Below, piece after piece: positions 25,633 through 32,119 of a DNA stretch of 64,000 bases. The notes beneath the pieces were generated by a model. The model ran no database searches and was not told where the DNA came from. It saw only the letters and a program-made list of their open reading frames with translations. Numbering within the stretch: the first letter of the stretch is position 1; each line of letters opens with the position of its first letter. Location: positions 620,001-684,000 of the forward strand of contig NZ_SACL01000001.1 in the NCBI RefSeq assembly GCF_004005855.1, read 5' to 3'. Source of the DNA: Rhodovarius crocodyli. Its GTDB lineage: Bacteria > Pseudomonadota > Alphaproteobacteria > Acetobacterales > Acetobacteraceae. Both the position numbers and the translations under genes were made by a program.

Positions 25633-25845
25633 TCAGAATGGTGCGTCGACCACCATTTTGATGGTGTAGTCCCCATCCGCATCGAACTCGGGATAGTTGG
25701 TCAGCGCGGCGCGGGCCCACCTGAGCATGTCGTCCAACGTCTCTGCGTCCGCGATGAGGCCGTGATAGGCGCCCGCCCGGGCAACCCACCTACCCGCAGA
25801 GATGTCGCGTTCGACGTGAAGCAGAATGACGCCAGGCGCAGGCAT
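25633..25845 (-). CDS. Small DUF1902/HicB-like protein
   Basis: A 70-residue product with ILLHVERDISAGRWVARAGA and GLIADAETLDDMLRWARAAL, which matches the general layout of DUF1902/HicB-like small proteins (a strand-rich half with a W-V-A motif and a helix beginning ADAETLDD). HicB proteins are antitoxins, but no HicA-type partner is seen alongside. Confidence 0.6.
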   Translation of the reverse strand: MPAPGVILLHVERDISAGRWVARAGAYHGLIADAETLDDMLRWARAALTNYPEFDADGDYTIKMVVDAPF

Positions 25846-25907
25846 GTCGAAACCTTCCGGAAGACGTTGCGCAACCTAAACGTGTGAGAAGCGGGGCGGT
25901 TTCATAT

Positions 25908-25923
25908 ATTTTCCGAAACGGCG
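25908..25923 (+). repeat. 16-bp direct repeat, copy 2
   Basis: Identical to 24654-24669 (ATTTTCCGAAACGGCG). It opens the gene-poor interval 25846-26172, which otherwise holds only relic 3 and no convincing gene. Confidence 0.6.
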
Positions 25924-26058
25924 GGACCGCTTCGAGATCCCGCCGTCTACTGGAGACCCCAACAGAAGCCGGTCCGATGGCTTCGCTGGTTCCCCACCAT
26001 GGAGCGCGTCGGGCTTCGATGCCTTCGCCTATGTTAGTCGGACGTTCACGGCTGCGGC

Positions 26059-26109
26059 ATCCATGGTGATGAACAGCTGGCGGCGTTTCAGCGCTGGCTT
26101 CGGGGGTAG
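26059..26109 (+). pseudogene. Decayed endolysin C-terminus, relic 3
   Basis: The frame ending at TAG 26107-26109 encodes IHGDEQLAAFQRWLRG, to be compared with IHGDDQMAAFHRWRG at the end of the intact endolysin (residues ~250-264). The upstream part no longer aligns and has stops in all relevant frames. It is a duplicate of the endolysin 3' end. Confidence 0.7.
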
Positions 26110-26172
26110 CGCGTTAGACGTCGCGTGATGCGTATCCGCGCAAAGTGAGTATCGAGCTGATCTGGGAGAACT

Positions 26173-26817
26173 TCAAGAACGTTGTACTGAATGGAACACC
26201 GCTGAAATAACGCTACTCGCTTCATATTTTAGCCGCCTTACATCCATCTCATAGCCGAAGTGAATTATTTTCTCTTCCATAACTATATATCCACGACAGA
26301 AATTTACGCTAATTTCATTTGGTGCAGTAAATTCATCCCTATTGTCTACAGCAGAATCAATTAACCAGCCGGCGTCAGGTTTTCTTAGCTCTTTTTCTAC
26401 ATGTTCATCGATATGCACAATTTTATTTCTCAATGACCGGTTTTTTAGAAGAACTATCTCTAAATCATTGCCCTTACAAATACTTTCAACATATTCATAT
26501 CTCTCATTGCGAAGTTTATATGCACGATCATTTTCGTTGATTTTCTTTGGTGAATTGTCAAAAAGAATGGTTGATGCGACCCCATAGTGAAAACAGATCT
26601 CACTTATTGCGTCAGATATTTCCGGATTTGGATATAAACCACGAACTTTCGAAGAACTTACTAGTTCGTGCAAAAGGTCAATCTTTCGGCACGTAGCCGC
26701 GAGAGCGTCGCGTCCTTGGCTGAGCACAACATTCTGCGTAACGCTTAGATTTTTATCGAATATTATACGCCGACCAGACCAGATTGCGCTGGGTTCTACT
26801 GGTTTTGATTTTCCCAT
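26173..26817 (-). CDS. A+T-rich cargo protein with HEPN-like Rx4H motif
   Basis: A 214-residue, Lys/Glu/Ile-rich protein whose codon use is very unlike its neighbours. It is mostly helical and contains SLRNKIVHID: an R-N-x3-H motif (R130, H135) of the kind that forms the RNase site of HEPN proteins. HEPN domains are frequent in toxins and abortive-infection proteins, but the motif also occurs in unrelated helical proteins. It stands alone on the minus strand at the border of the A+T-rich cargo block. The ATG has GGGGAAAC upstream. Function not recognised. Confidence 0.75.
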   Translation of the reverse strand: MGKSKPVEPSAIWSGRRIIFDKNLSVTQNVVLSQGRDALAATCRKIDLLHELVSSSKVRGLYPNPEISDAISEICFHYGVASTILFDNSPKKINENDRAYKLRNERYEYVESICKGNDLEIVLLKNRSLRNKIVHIDEHVEKELRKPDAGWLIDSAVDNRDEFTAPNEISVNFCRGYIVMEEKIIHFGYEMDVRRLKYEASSVISAVFHSVQRS

Positions 26818-27034
26818 CTTGTTTCCCCAATGATGATATGTGCGAAGTTGTTTTTCTATGATGAAATCACAAATGATTTTATCGTAATGTGTCCAGAATC
26901 AATTCTTTTTCGATCCAAACTACTCTACAAATAGGTGTGTACCCCTGCAATGCGCTCTTGATCCACCGGCTTTTGGTCTAAATCCCAGCGGTCGGCATGA
27001 TGGGCCTCCTTGCTTTGCGTGCCATGTTCTATTT

Positions 27035-27244
27035 ATGTTCTCGCCATGCTTGTCGCACCAACCTTCTTTCCCCGCTTCGCTACCGCCGACCGCCGCGAGC
27101 CACCTGGCGGCTGCCGTGCTTGAAGCGCGGCGCGAGGGGCGCGATGCCTCGGCCGCTGCGCGCGACGCGGCGCTGGCCATCATGCCGGCCGCGCCCTGGC
27201 CGGTGATCGAGGCCGCCGCTAGCCGGGCCGCGGGCCTGCGGTAA
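27035..27244 (+). CDS. Small prophage protein, unknown
   Basis: A 69-residue, Ala/Arg-rich helical product (AAVLEARREGRDASAAARDA, then PWPVIEAAASRAAGLR). Composition and the following gene, six bases downstream, suggest a short phage operon. The start is uncertain because the first 15 residues look less protein-like. The 217 bases upstream are A+T-rich and hold no other gene. Confidence 0.5.
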   Translation: MFSPCLSHQPSFPASLPPTAASHLAAAVLEARREGRDASAAARDAALAIMPAAPWPVIEAAASRAAGLR

Positions 27245-27250
27245 TGCTCG

Positions 27251-27478
27251 ATGGATTATGCGGCGCCGAAGCCTGTGGATCCGCTCTGGTACCGCGAGGA
27301 TGGGTACTGGATGCGGGCCCAATGCCTCTGTGGGCATGAGGTGACCAAGCCCGTGCACCTCTGGATCAAGGCGCGGCGACTGCGGCGCGAGCTGGCGTTC
27401 TATGAGGTGCAGGACCGACTTCGCTGCACCTGGTGCGGGCAACGCGCCGCAACCATCACCGTCAGCCGCCGGCTTTAG
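27251..27478 (+). CDS. Small zinc-ribbon protein
   Basis: A 75-residue product with two cysteine pairs, QCLCGHEV (CxC) and RCTWCGQR (CxxC), arranged as a zinc ribbon around a basic helix (WIKARRLRRELAFYEV). Such small proteins in prophages are often DNA- or RNA-binding accessory factors. Its stop region overlaps that of the convergent SRAP gene. Confidence 0.7.
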   Translation: MDYAAPKPVDPLWYREDGYWMRAQCLCGHEVTKPVHLWIKARRLRRELAFYEVQDRLRCTWCGQRAATITVSRRL

Positions 27479-28158
27479 ATGAGCAGCGGTCCCGGTACGG
27501 GCTGCAATAGCGTGGGGTCATCGTCGCCCACGCCGGTCCTGTTCACCCGGCTGTCCACGATGTGCTCGCGCAGCAGATCCTCGCGCGCGGCCACCAGACC
27601 TTCCTCGCCGATCTCGCCCGACAGCCAAGCCTCATGCTGCTCGGGCTCCAGCACCACCACCATGCGGTCGTGATAGCGCTCCATCCACGCGTTCGGGCTG
27701 GTGACGATCATGGTGCAGCTGGTGATCGCCTCGCCCTTAGGGTCGCGCCACGCCTCCCACATGCCGGCGATCGACAGGATGGGCGCGCCGTCGGCCGCCG
27801 TGAACAGGTGCGGGATCTTCGCCTTGCCGCGCGTCTCCCACTCATAGAAACCCGACACGGGGATGATGCAGCGCCGGCGGGCCTTCCAGGCGCCGCGAAA
27901 CATCGGCTTCTCGGTCACGGTCTCGGCGCGGGCGTTGAAGGTGGCGGGCACTTCCTTCGCCGTCTTCTTCCACCAGGCAGGGATGAGGCCGCAGCGCATG
28001 TAGCTCGCCTGGCGCTCGCCCTCGACGGTGCGGACGGCCAAGATGGAGGTAGTTGGGGCCAGATTGTAGCGCGGCCGCACGTTGATTGGCGGGCCGGCGA
28101 CTTGGAGGTGCTGGCCCAGGTCATGGGCATTGAAGTGCTGGGTAACGCGGCCACACAT
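27475..28158 (-). CDS. SRAP/YedK-HMCES family abasic-site protein
   Basis: The 227-residue length is typical of the family. The catalytic residues are all present: Cys2 (MCGRVTQ), Asn75 (TFNARAE), Glu106 (GFYEWE) and His163 (RYHDRMVV). YedK/HMCES proteins form a thiazolidine crosslink to abasic sites in single-stranded DNA and shield them. Phages and defence-rich islands often carry extra copies. It is divergent from the ATPase gene at 28227, with 68 bases between the starts and no LexA box seen. Confidence 0.92.
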   Translation of the reverse strand: MCGRVTQHFNAHDLGQHLQVAGPPINVRPRYNLAPTTSILAVRTVEGERQASYMRCGLIPAWWKKTAKEVPATFNARAETVTEKPMFRGAWKARRRCIIPVSGFYEWETRGKAKIPHLFTAADGAPILSIAGMWEAWRDPKGEAITSCTMIVTSPNAWMERYHDRMVVVLEPEQHEAWLSGEIGEEGLVAAREDLLREHIVDSRVNRTGVGDDDPTLLQPVPGPLLI

Positions 28159-28226
28159 ATCTTCATCTTCCCCGAAAACTGGTCTAGGCCATCTTAATAT
28201 TCGCTTGAGTGGCAGGGCTTATCTCA

Positions 28227-29438
28227 ATGAAACGCGCAGATGCCTCAATCCGCTTGAGGCTAAAGAGATTATGCAAAATCCGGGGGGCTCGAAAGCATCA
28301 ACATCGGCTCATTGCGAAAGCTAAGCGGCGCGGTGAGAAATATCAAAAAGCATCATTGTATTATGGCGGCGGGCAAACCCGTTCTGGCAAGGTAACAGGA
28401 CCAGGCCTAAAAATGCCGGCCAATTTTTGCCTCGACAGCAACTACGCAGAGGTCAGCGCATTTCTAGAAAAAATGCGCGAATCCCTTCATCAAGGAATGG
28501 AAAAATGGATAGCAAAAGGAAGGCCAAAATCAAATAACGCAATAATAACGAAATGGTTTGATTTTTCTACTATTCAGCGAATAACTCCTTCCGCCGCACT
28601 TGTGTTAGCGGCTGAATTTGATCGTCTTCGCTTGATAGGACAGCGAGGCCTTATAGCCATCGACGTTCATAAATGGAATCCTGATGTGCTATCAACATTA
28701 CGCCGACTTGGATTATTTGAGATTTGGGAGATGGATCCCCCCAGTTATGATTATCTTGAAAACGACAGCGACAATCTATTTATAATTCCGATGAGGTCTG
28801 GACATGAAGTTCTTGGACAAGCCGCCAGCCAATTGAATGGCGAAATCGCCAACGTAGTAATTGAGGTCGTTAAATCATCATTAATAGGAAAAACCTATTC
28901 TGATGCAGAGCTTGACGAAATATGGGATGATAAAGCCGGAAATATTTATATCATATTAATTGAGGCGATGGACAATGTAATAAATCATGCCTACACAGAT
29001 GATAAAATAAATGGACTTAGAACCGTAAAAAGATGGTGGATGACCGCTGCAATCGACCGATTGAGAAGCAAACTTACTGTCGCTATATATGACCAGGGGA
29101 TTTCTATTCCAGTTAGTTTGCCCTATTCAGAAAATTACCCAAAAATAAAAGGGCTCATTCGCGACTTTCTCGGGGTAGAACACGATATCGAAAACCCGAG
29201 ACATGACGGTGTTGCGATCCGCCAAGCAACCGAGGCATCAAGGAGCTCGACGGGCGAAGCGCATCGCGGGAAGGGCCTCGCCGTCATGGTTTCCTTCATC
29301 GACAAGTGCCGTGATGGAAGGCTGCGCATCCTAAGCAGGCATGGCGAGTTCATCCATGAGAAAGGGTTGGGCGGCTATGTGAACGCTCATCAGACGAGCA
29401 TGGGCGGCACGCTACTCGAATGGGAGGTGCAACTTTGA
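28227..29438 (+). CDS. GHKL-type ATPase with N-terminal STAS-like region
   Basis: A 403-residue protein. Residues 1-45 are very basic. Residues ~100-190 (WFDFSTIQRITPSAALVLAA, then GLIAIDVHKWNPDVLSTLRR) look STAS-like. Residues ~225-400 form a histidine-kinase-like ATPase: N-box EAMDNVINHAY from E246, D-box YDQGISIP with Asp289, and G2 box GKGLAVM at G348-K349-G350. No phospho-acceptor His box is evident, so it is probably not a sensor kinase. The first gene of a three-gene A+T-rich cassette. ATG at 28227 is preferred over the GTG at 28209 because the basic N-terminus begins there. Confidence 0.85.
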   Translation: MKRADASIRLRLKRLCKIRGARKHQHRLIAKAKRRGEKYQKASLYYGGGQTRSGKVTGPGLKMPANFCLDSNYAEVSAFLEKMRESLHQGMEKWIAKGRPKSNNAIITKWFDFSTIQRITPSAALVLAAEFDRLRLIGQRGLIAIDVHKWNPDVLSTLRRLGLFEIWEMDPPSYDYLENDSDNLFIIPMRSGHEVLGQAASQLNGEIANVVIEVVKSSLIGKTYSDAELDEIWDDKAGNIYIILIEAMDNVINHAYTDDKINGLRTVKRWWMTAAIDRLRSKLTVAIYDQGISIPVSLPYSENYPKIKGLIRDFLGVEHDIENPRHDGVAIRQATEASRSSTGEAHRGKGLAVMVSFIDKCRDGRLRILSRHGEFIHEKGLGGYVNAHQTSMGGTLLEWEVQL

Positions 29439-29463
29439 ATCCAACGCTATATAAAAGCTCGCT

Positions 29464-29820
29464 ATGACGGAGCACCTGGTGAGCACCGGCTCGTATACCA
29501 TTGATGTGGCTAGAGACTTCTCTGCCTATCCGGGGGGGCGCTATGCGCGGCTTGGCCCGTTTTCTGGTGAGGCCTTCCGGAAAGAGCAGTTGGAGCCAGC
29601 GTTGCAGCGCGGCGGGAACGTCATCGTGATACTGGACGGCGCAGAGTCGTACCCTGTTTCATTTTTAGAAGAGGCATTCGGCGGACTGGTTCGAGTTAGC
29701 GGCTACTCAAAGTCCGAGCTTGAACAACGCCTCAAGATTCAGGCGTCGAAGCCCCGCCTAGCGACGCTTCGCGATTTAGCCTGGAACTACATAAACAAAG
29801 CTCCAGCAAAATCAAAATAA
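29464..29820 (+). CDS. STAS-like DUF4325 protein
   Basis: A 118-residue protein with the DUF4325 pattern: RYARLGPFSGEAFRKEQLEP, then NVIVILDGAESYPVSFLEEAFGGLVR. The fold is related to anti-anti-sigma STAS domains, which bind GHKL ATPases. The gene follows the ATPase by 25 bases, so a partner-switch pair is likely by analogy with SpoIIAB/SpoIIAA. That analogy is inference. No sigma factor is encoded nearby. Confidence 0.85.
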   Translation: MTEHLVSTGSYTIDVARDFSAYPGGRYARLGPFSGEAFRKEQLEPALQRGGNVIVILDGAESYPVSFLEEAFGGLVRVSGYSKSELEQRLKIQASKPRLATLRDLAWNYINKAPAKSK

Positions 29821-30459
29821 GTGGCGGATTTTCTTCCCGTACTGACCGGCGCGTGCATCGGCGCCGGGGTTTCCGTTAGTGCAATACTTATAAAGGCGAG
29901 CTTAGATTCTTTTATTTCTCTTTGTGATGCATTTTGCGAAAAAATAGAAGAGGCCGCTGATTTAGCCTCAGAATATTGGCTAATCCCAGCTGTTTCTCTG
30001 CCAATTTCAGCTGTGCGCGCTGGACCTCCAGGCCAACAGCCGATCATAAATGAAGACGATGTTAGAATTCGTCTTCTTGAGTCTAGAATTGTGGGCCTGC
30101 AAACTAAAATAGGTCTAATTGGTGAGAGTATTATTCCGGGCCTTCCAGAATTACACCAGCTGAAAATTACAAGAAGTCTTGTAGATTTTTACGAAGCGCT
30201 CTCCGGGGGAACATTCAAAGCTCGTGATGGAAACATTCACGAGGTTTTCGCCGGCATGGCTCAGCATCACTCCGCAGTGATCGTCTCAACCGTCAGATCT
30301 GCCTTGCGGGAGAGGCATACGTTCCGTGGCATGGCTCGCCATCGCACCATGAGCTTGCTGAGGGCAATCGGTGGTAGCTATACAGTTGCAGCTACGGGCC
30401 GGAACGTTTTGTCATTCCCATTTCCCATTGAATTTATTATCGTAATTCTATTGCGGTGA
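29821..30459 (+). CDS. Membrane-anchored helical protein, third gene of ATPase-STAS cassette
   Basis: A 212-residue product starting at the GTG immediately after the DUF4325 stop. It has an N-terminal membrane segment (FLPVLTGACIGAGVSVSAIL, residues ~4-23), a helical middle, and a very hydrophobic C-terminal end (FPFPIEFIIVILLR). No family is recognised. Tight linkage to the ATPase and STAS genes suggests that it is the effector or membrane target of that pair. The tRNA-derived att site begins three bases after its stop. Confidence 0.7.
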   Translation: MADFLPVLTGACIGAGVSVSAILIKASLDSFISLCDAFCEKIEEAADLASEYWLIPAVSLPISAVRAGPPGQQPIINEDDVRIRLLESRIVGLQTKIGLIGESIIPGLPELHQLKITRSLVDFYEALSGGTFKARDGNIHEVFAGMAQHHSAVIVSTVRSALRERHTFRGMARHRTMSLLRAIGGSYTVAATGRNVLSFPFPIEFIIVILLR

Positions 30460-30462
30460 TGG

Positions 30463-30505
30463 CTTTGGGTACAGGAGGTCGTGGGTTCGAATCCCGCCGC
30501 CCCGA
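30463..30505 (+). other. attR: 3' half of tRNA-Pro(UGG)
   Basis: The sequence contains an anticodon loop TTTGGGT (30464-30470, anticodon TGG), its 3' stem ACAGG, a five-base variable loop, a complete T-arm GTGGG-TTCGAAT-CCCGC (30481-30497) and the acceptor 3' strand CGCCCCG with discriminator A at 30505. No matching 5' half (D-arm, acceptor strand) lies upstream, so it is not a working tRNA gene. It is the duplicated end of a tRNA-Pro used as attachment site. Confidence 0.85.
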
Positions 30506-30523
30506 TACCCGTTTGTGAGTTGC

Positions 30524-30988
30524 TTACACGGGAAGGCTCGTCGTGGCCTTGATCTCGGTCATCACCACGCTTGAGGTGATGGCACGCACACCCGGCAGTT
30601 GCGACAGCCGGGTGTAGAAGAAAGTCTCGTAATATTTGATGCTGGGGACAATGATCTTCAGCAATGCGTCGCTGTTGCCCAACAGCAGGTAACACTCGAT
30701 CACTTCCGGCAGCGCGCGCACATGCTCCCGAAAAGCTGTCGTCGCCTCCAGATCATGGGCCGTGAGTTGGATGTTCGCATAAAGCGTGACCTCCAAACCC
30801 ACGGCTGCGGCGTCTACCAGCCATACCTGGCGGCGCAGGCATCCGGCATCCTTCAATCTTTTTACCCTGCGCCAGCATGGCGGCGGCGTCATGCCGATGC
30901 GCTGGGCCAGTTCGTTGACGGTCAACGAGCCGTCCTCCTGCAACATGGTCAGGATACGCCGATCCGTATCGTCCAGGGTTATGCTCAC
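30524..30988 (-). CDS. Lrp/AsnC family transcription regulator
   Basis: A 154-residue protein with an N-terminal winged HTH (DDTDRRILTMLQEDGSLTVN, then LAQRIGMTPPPCWRRVKRL) and a C-terminal RAM/ACT-like ligand domain. The GTG start at 30988 follows GGAAGGA. It is divergent from the EamA transporter, with 126 bases between starts, and probably controls it in response to an amino acid, a common pairing. Confidence 0.9.
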   Translation of the reverse strand: MSITLDDTDRRILTMLQEDGSLTVNELAQRIGMTPPPCWRRVKRLKDAGCLRRQVWLVDAAAVGLEVTLYANIQLTAHDLEATTAFREHVRALPEVIECYLLLGNSDALLKIIVPSIKYYETFFYTRLSQLPGVRAITSSVVMTEIKATTSLPV

Positions 30989-31114
30989 AGATGTCCTTCC
31001 CGATAGGCAGTTATAAAAATACCCGAATTCATGACGCGGCGCAAAAGACAACGCTTGGAATAACCTGGATGAGCGGCGCAACATTGTTGCGTCGCAGCAC
31101 TCCATGAGGCCCGG

Positions 31115-32077
31115 ATGACTGGCAACCGCTTCAGCGCACTGCTCGCCCCGCAACGCATCGGCTGGGTGGCGGCTCTGGTAACGGTGGCCGTCTGGACAAC
31201 CTGGATAACCACGTCGCGCATGGCCATGCAGGGTGCGCAGCCTCTGGATGGCGCACTGCTCGCCTTCCTGCGCTTCGGTACGGCAGGGGTATTGCTGGCG
31301 CCGTTCTGGTGGCGCTTCCGCATCATTCCCAAACAGTCTCCCAAGCTCGCTCTACTGGGCCTTCTCTGCGCCGGGCTTCCCTATCAGTTGCTGGTGCTTG
31401 AGGGCCTGCATCACGCCCCGGCGGCAGAGGCCGGCCCGCTGCTGACAGGCAGCCTGCCGCTGTTCATCGCCCTGCTGAGCGCGACGGTGTTGGGCGAGAA
31501 ACTCGGCCGGGGCCGCATTGCGGGCGTGGCCTTCATCACGGTCGGGGTGGCCTTCATCATGGGCCATGGCCTGATGAATCTCGAGGGGGGCAGCTGGCGC
31601 GGGCATCTGCTGGTGCTGGGCGGCGCCCTGGCCTGGTCGATTTACACGGTCGCCTTCCGATACAGCCGTTTGAGCGGCGTCGAGGCAGCGGCCTTCGTGT
31701 CCTTCTGGTCCGTCGTGCTGCTGGTGCCCGTGGCCGGATGGCGGGTGCTTGAAGGCCTGCAGACCACGGCCCCGTCGCTCCTGCTGCGTCACGTCCTCAT
31801 TCAGGGAGTGATGGCCGGGGTGCTGGCGCTGCTGATCTTCACCTTGGCACTTCGGCATATCGGCGCGGCGCGCACCACCGCCGTCACAGCCCTGACACCG
31901 GTAACCGTGACGCTGGTCGCCGTCATGCTTCTGGGCGAAGTGCCCAGCACCCTGGAACTTCTGGGCTGCGCGCTGGTGGTGTTCGGTGTTCTGGTCACCA
32001 GCGGCGTGCTGCGGTTGCCCAGCCGCCCGTCCCTGCTGGCCGGGGCCATGCCGTCGGCCAACCTTCCCAGCCGGTAA
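31115..32077 (+). CDS. EamA/DMT-family transporter
   Basis: A 320-residue inner-membrane protein with about ten hydrophobic helices in two EamA repeats; GALLAFLRFGTAGVLLAPFW and the later LVVFGVLVTSGVLRLP are typical ends of these. Members export amino acids or other small metabolites. The Lrp-type gene next to it suggests amino-acid export. Substrate cannot be told from sequence. Confidence 0.88.
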   Translation: MTGNRFSALLAPQRIGWVAALVTVAVWTTWITTSRMAMQGAQPLDGALLAFLRFGTAGVLLAPFWWRFRIIPKQSPKLALLGLLCAGLPYQLLVLEGLHHAPAAEAGPLLTGSLPLFIALLSATVLGEKLGRGRIAGVAFITVGVAFIMGHGLMNLEGGSWRGHLLVLGGALAWSIYTVAFRYSRLSGVEAAAFVSFWSVVLLVPVAGWRVLEGLQTTAPSLLLRHVLIQGVMAGVLALLIFTLALRHIGAARTTAVTALTPVTVTLVAVMLLGEVPSTLELLGCALVVFGVLVTSGVLRLPSRPSLLAGAMPSANLPSR

Positions 32078-32081
32078 GTTT

Positions 32082-32096
32082 GTTCTTTATTTGTTC
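32082..32096 (+). promoter_or_regulatory. LexA box (alphaproteobacterial SOS operator)
   Basis: GTTC-TTTATTT-GTTC fits the alphaproteobacterial LexA consensus GTTC-N7-GTTC exactly. It lies 24 bases before the dnaE2 start codon, so SOS induction of that gene is expected. Confidence 0.85.
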
Positions 32097-32119
32097 CATA
32101 ATTTGCGCCATGCAGGGCC

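Larger units (their letters stand above)
1..30505. mobile_element. Integrated siphovirus-type prophage, right-hand part
   Basis: A continuous late-gene block (terminase, capsid, tail, lysis) is followed by A+T-rich cargo genes and ends in a 43-base 3' half of a tRNA-Pro(UGG) gene. Ordinary chromosomal genes begin 19 bases later. Integrases that use tRNA genes commonly leave the intact tRNA at one end and a 3' duplicate at the other, so the intact tRNA-Pro and the integrase should lie to the left of this window. No integrase, repressor or replication module is visible here. All major structural genes look intact, so the prophage may be functional. The left boundary is the window edge, not the true end. 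Confidence 0.85.

Noticed and set aside
25296-25661. Overlapping open frames of 80-90 codons on both strands in the relic region
   Set aside because: Composition is typical of chance frames and no ribosome site supports them; only the short minus-strand frame at 25388-25510 looks protein-like.
25884-26069. A 61-codon plus-strand frame before relic 3
   Set aside because: It is Arg/Ser/Pro-rich, crosses the duplicated 16-bp repeat and runs out of frame with the recognisable endolysin tail.
30435-30507. A complete tRNA-Pro gene
   Set aside because: The T-arm, anticodon loop and 3' acceptor strand are present, but the 5' acceptor strand, D-arm and 5' anticodon stem are missing, so only an att remnant is supported.
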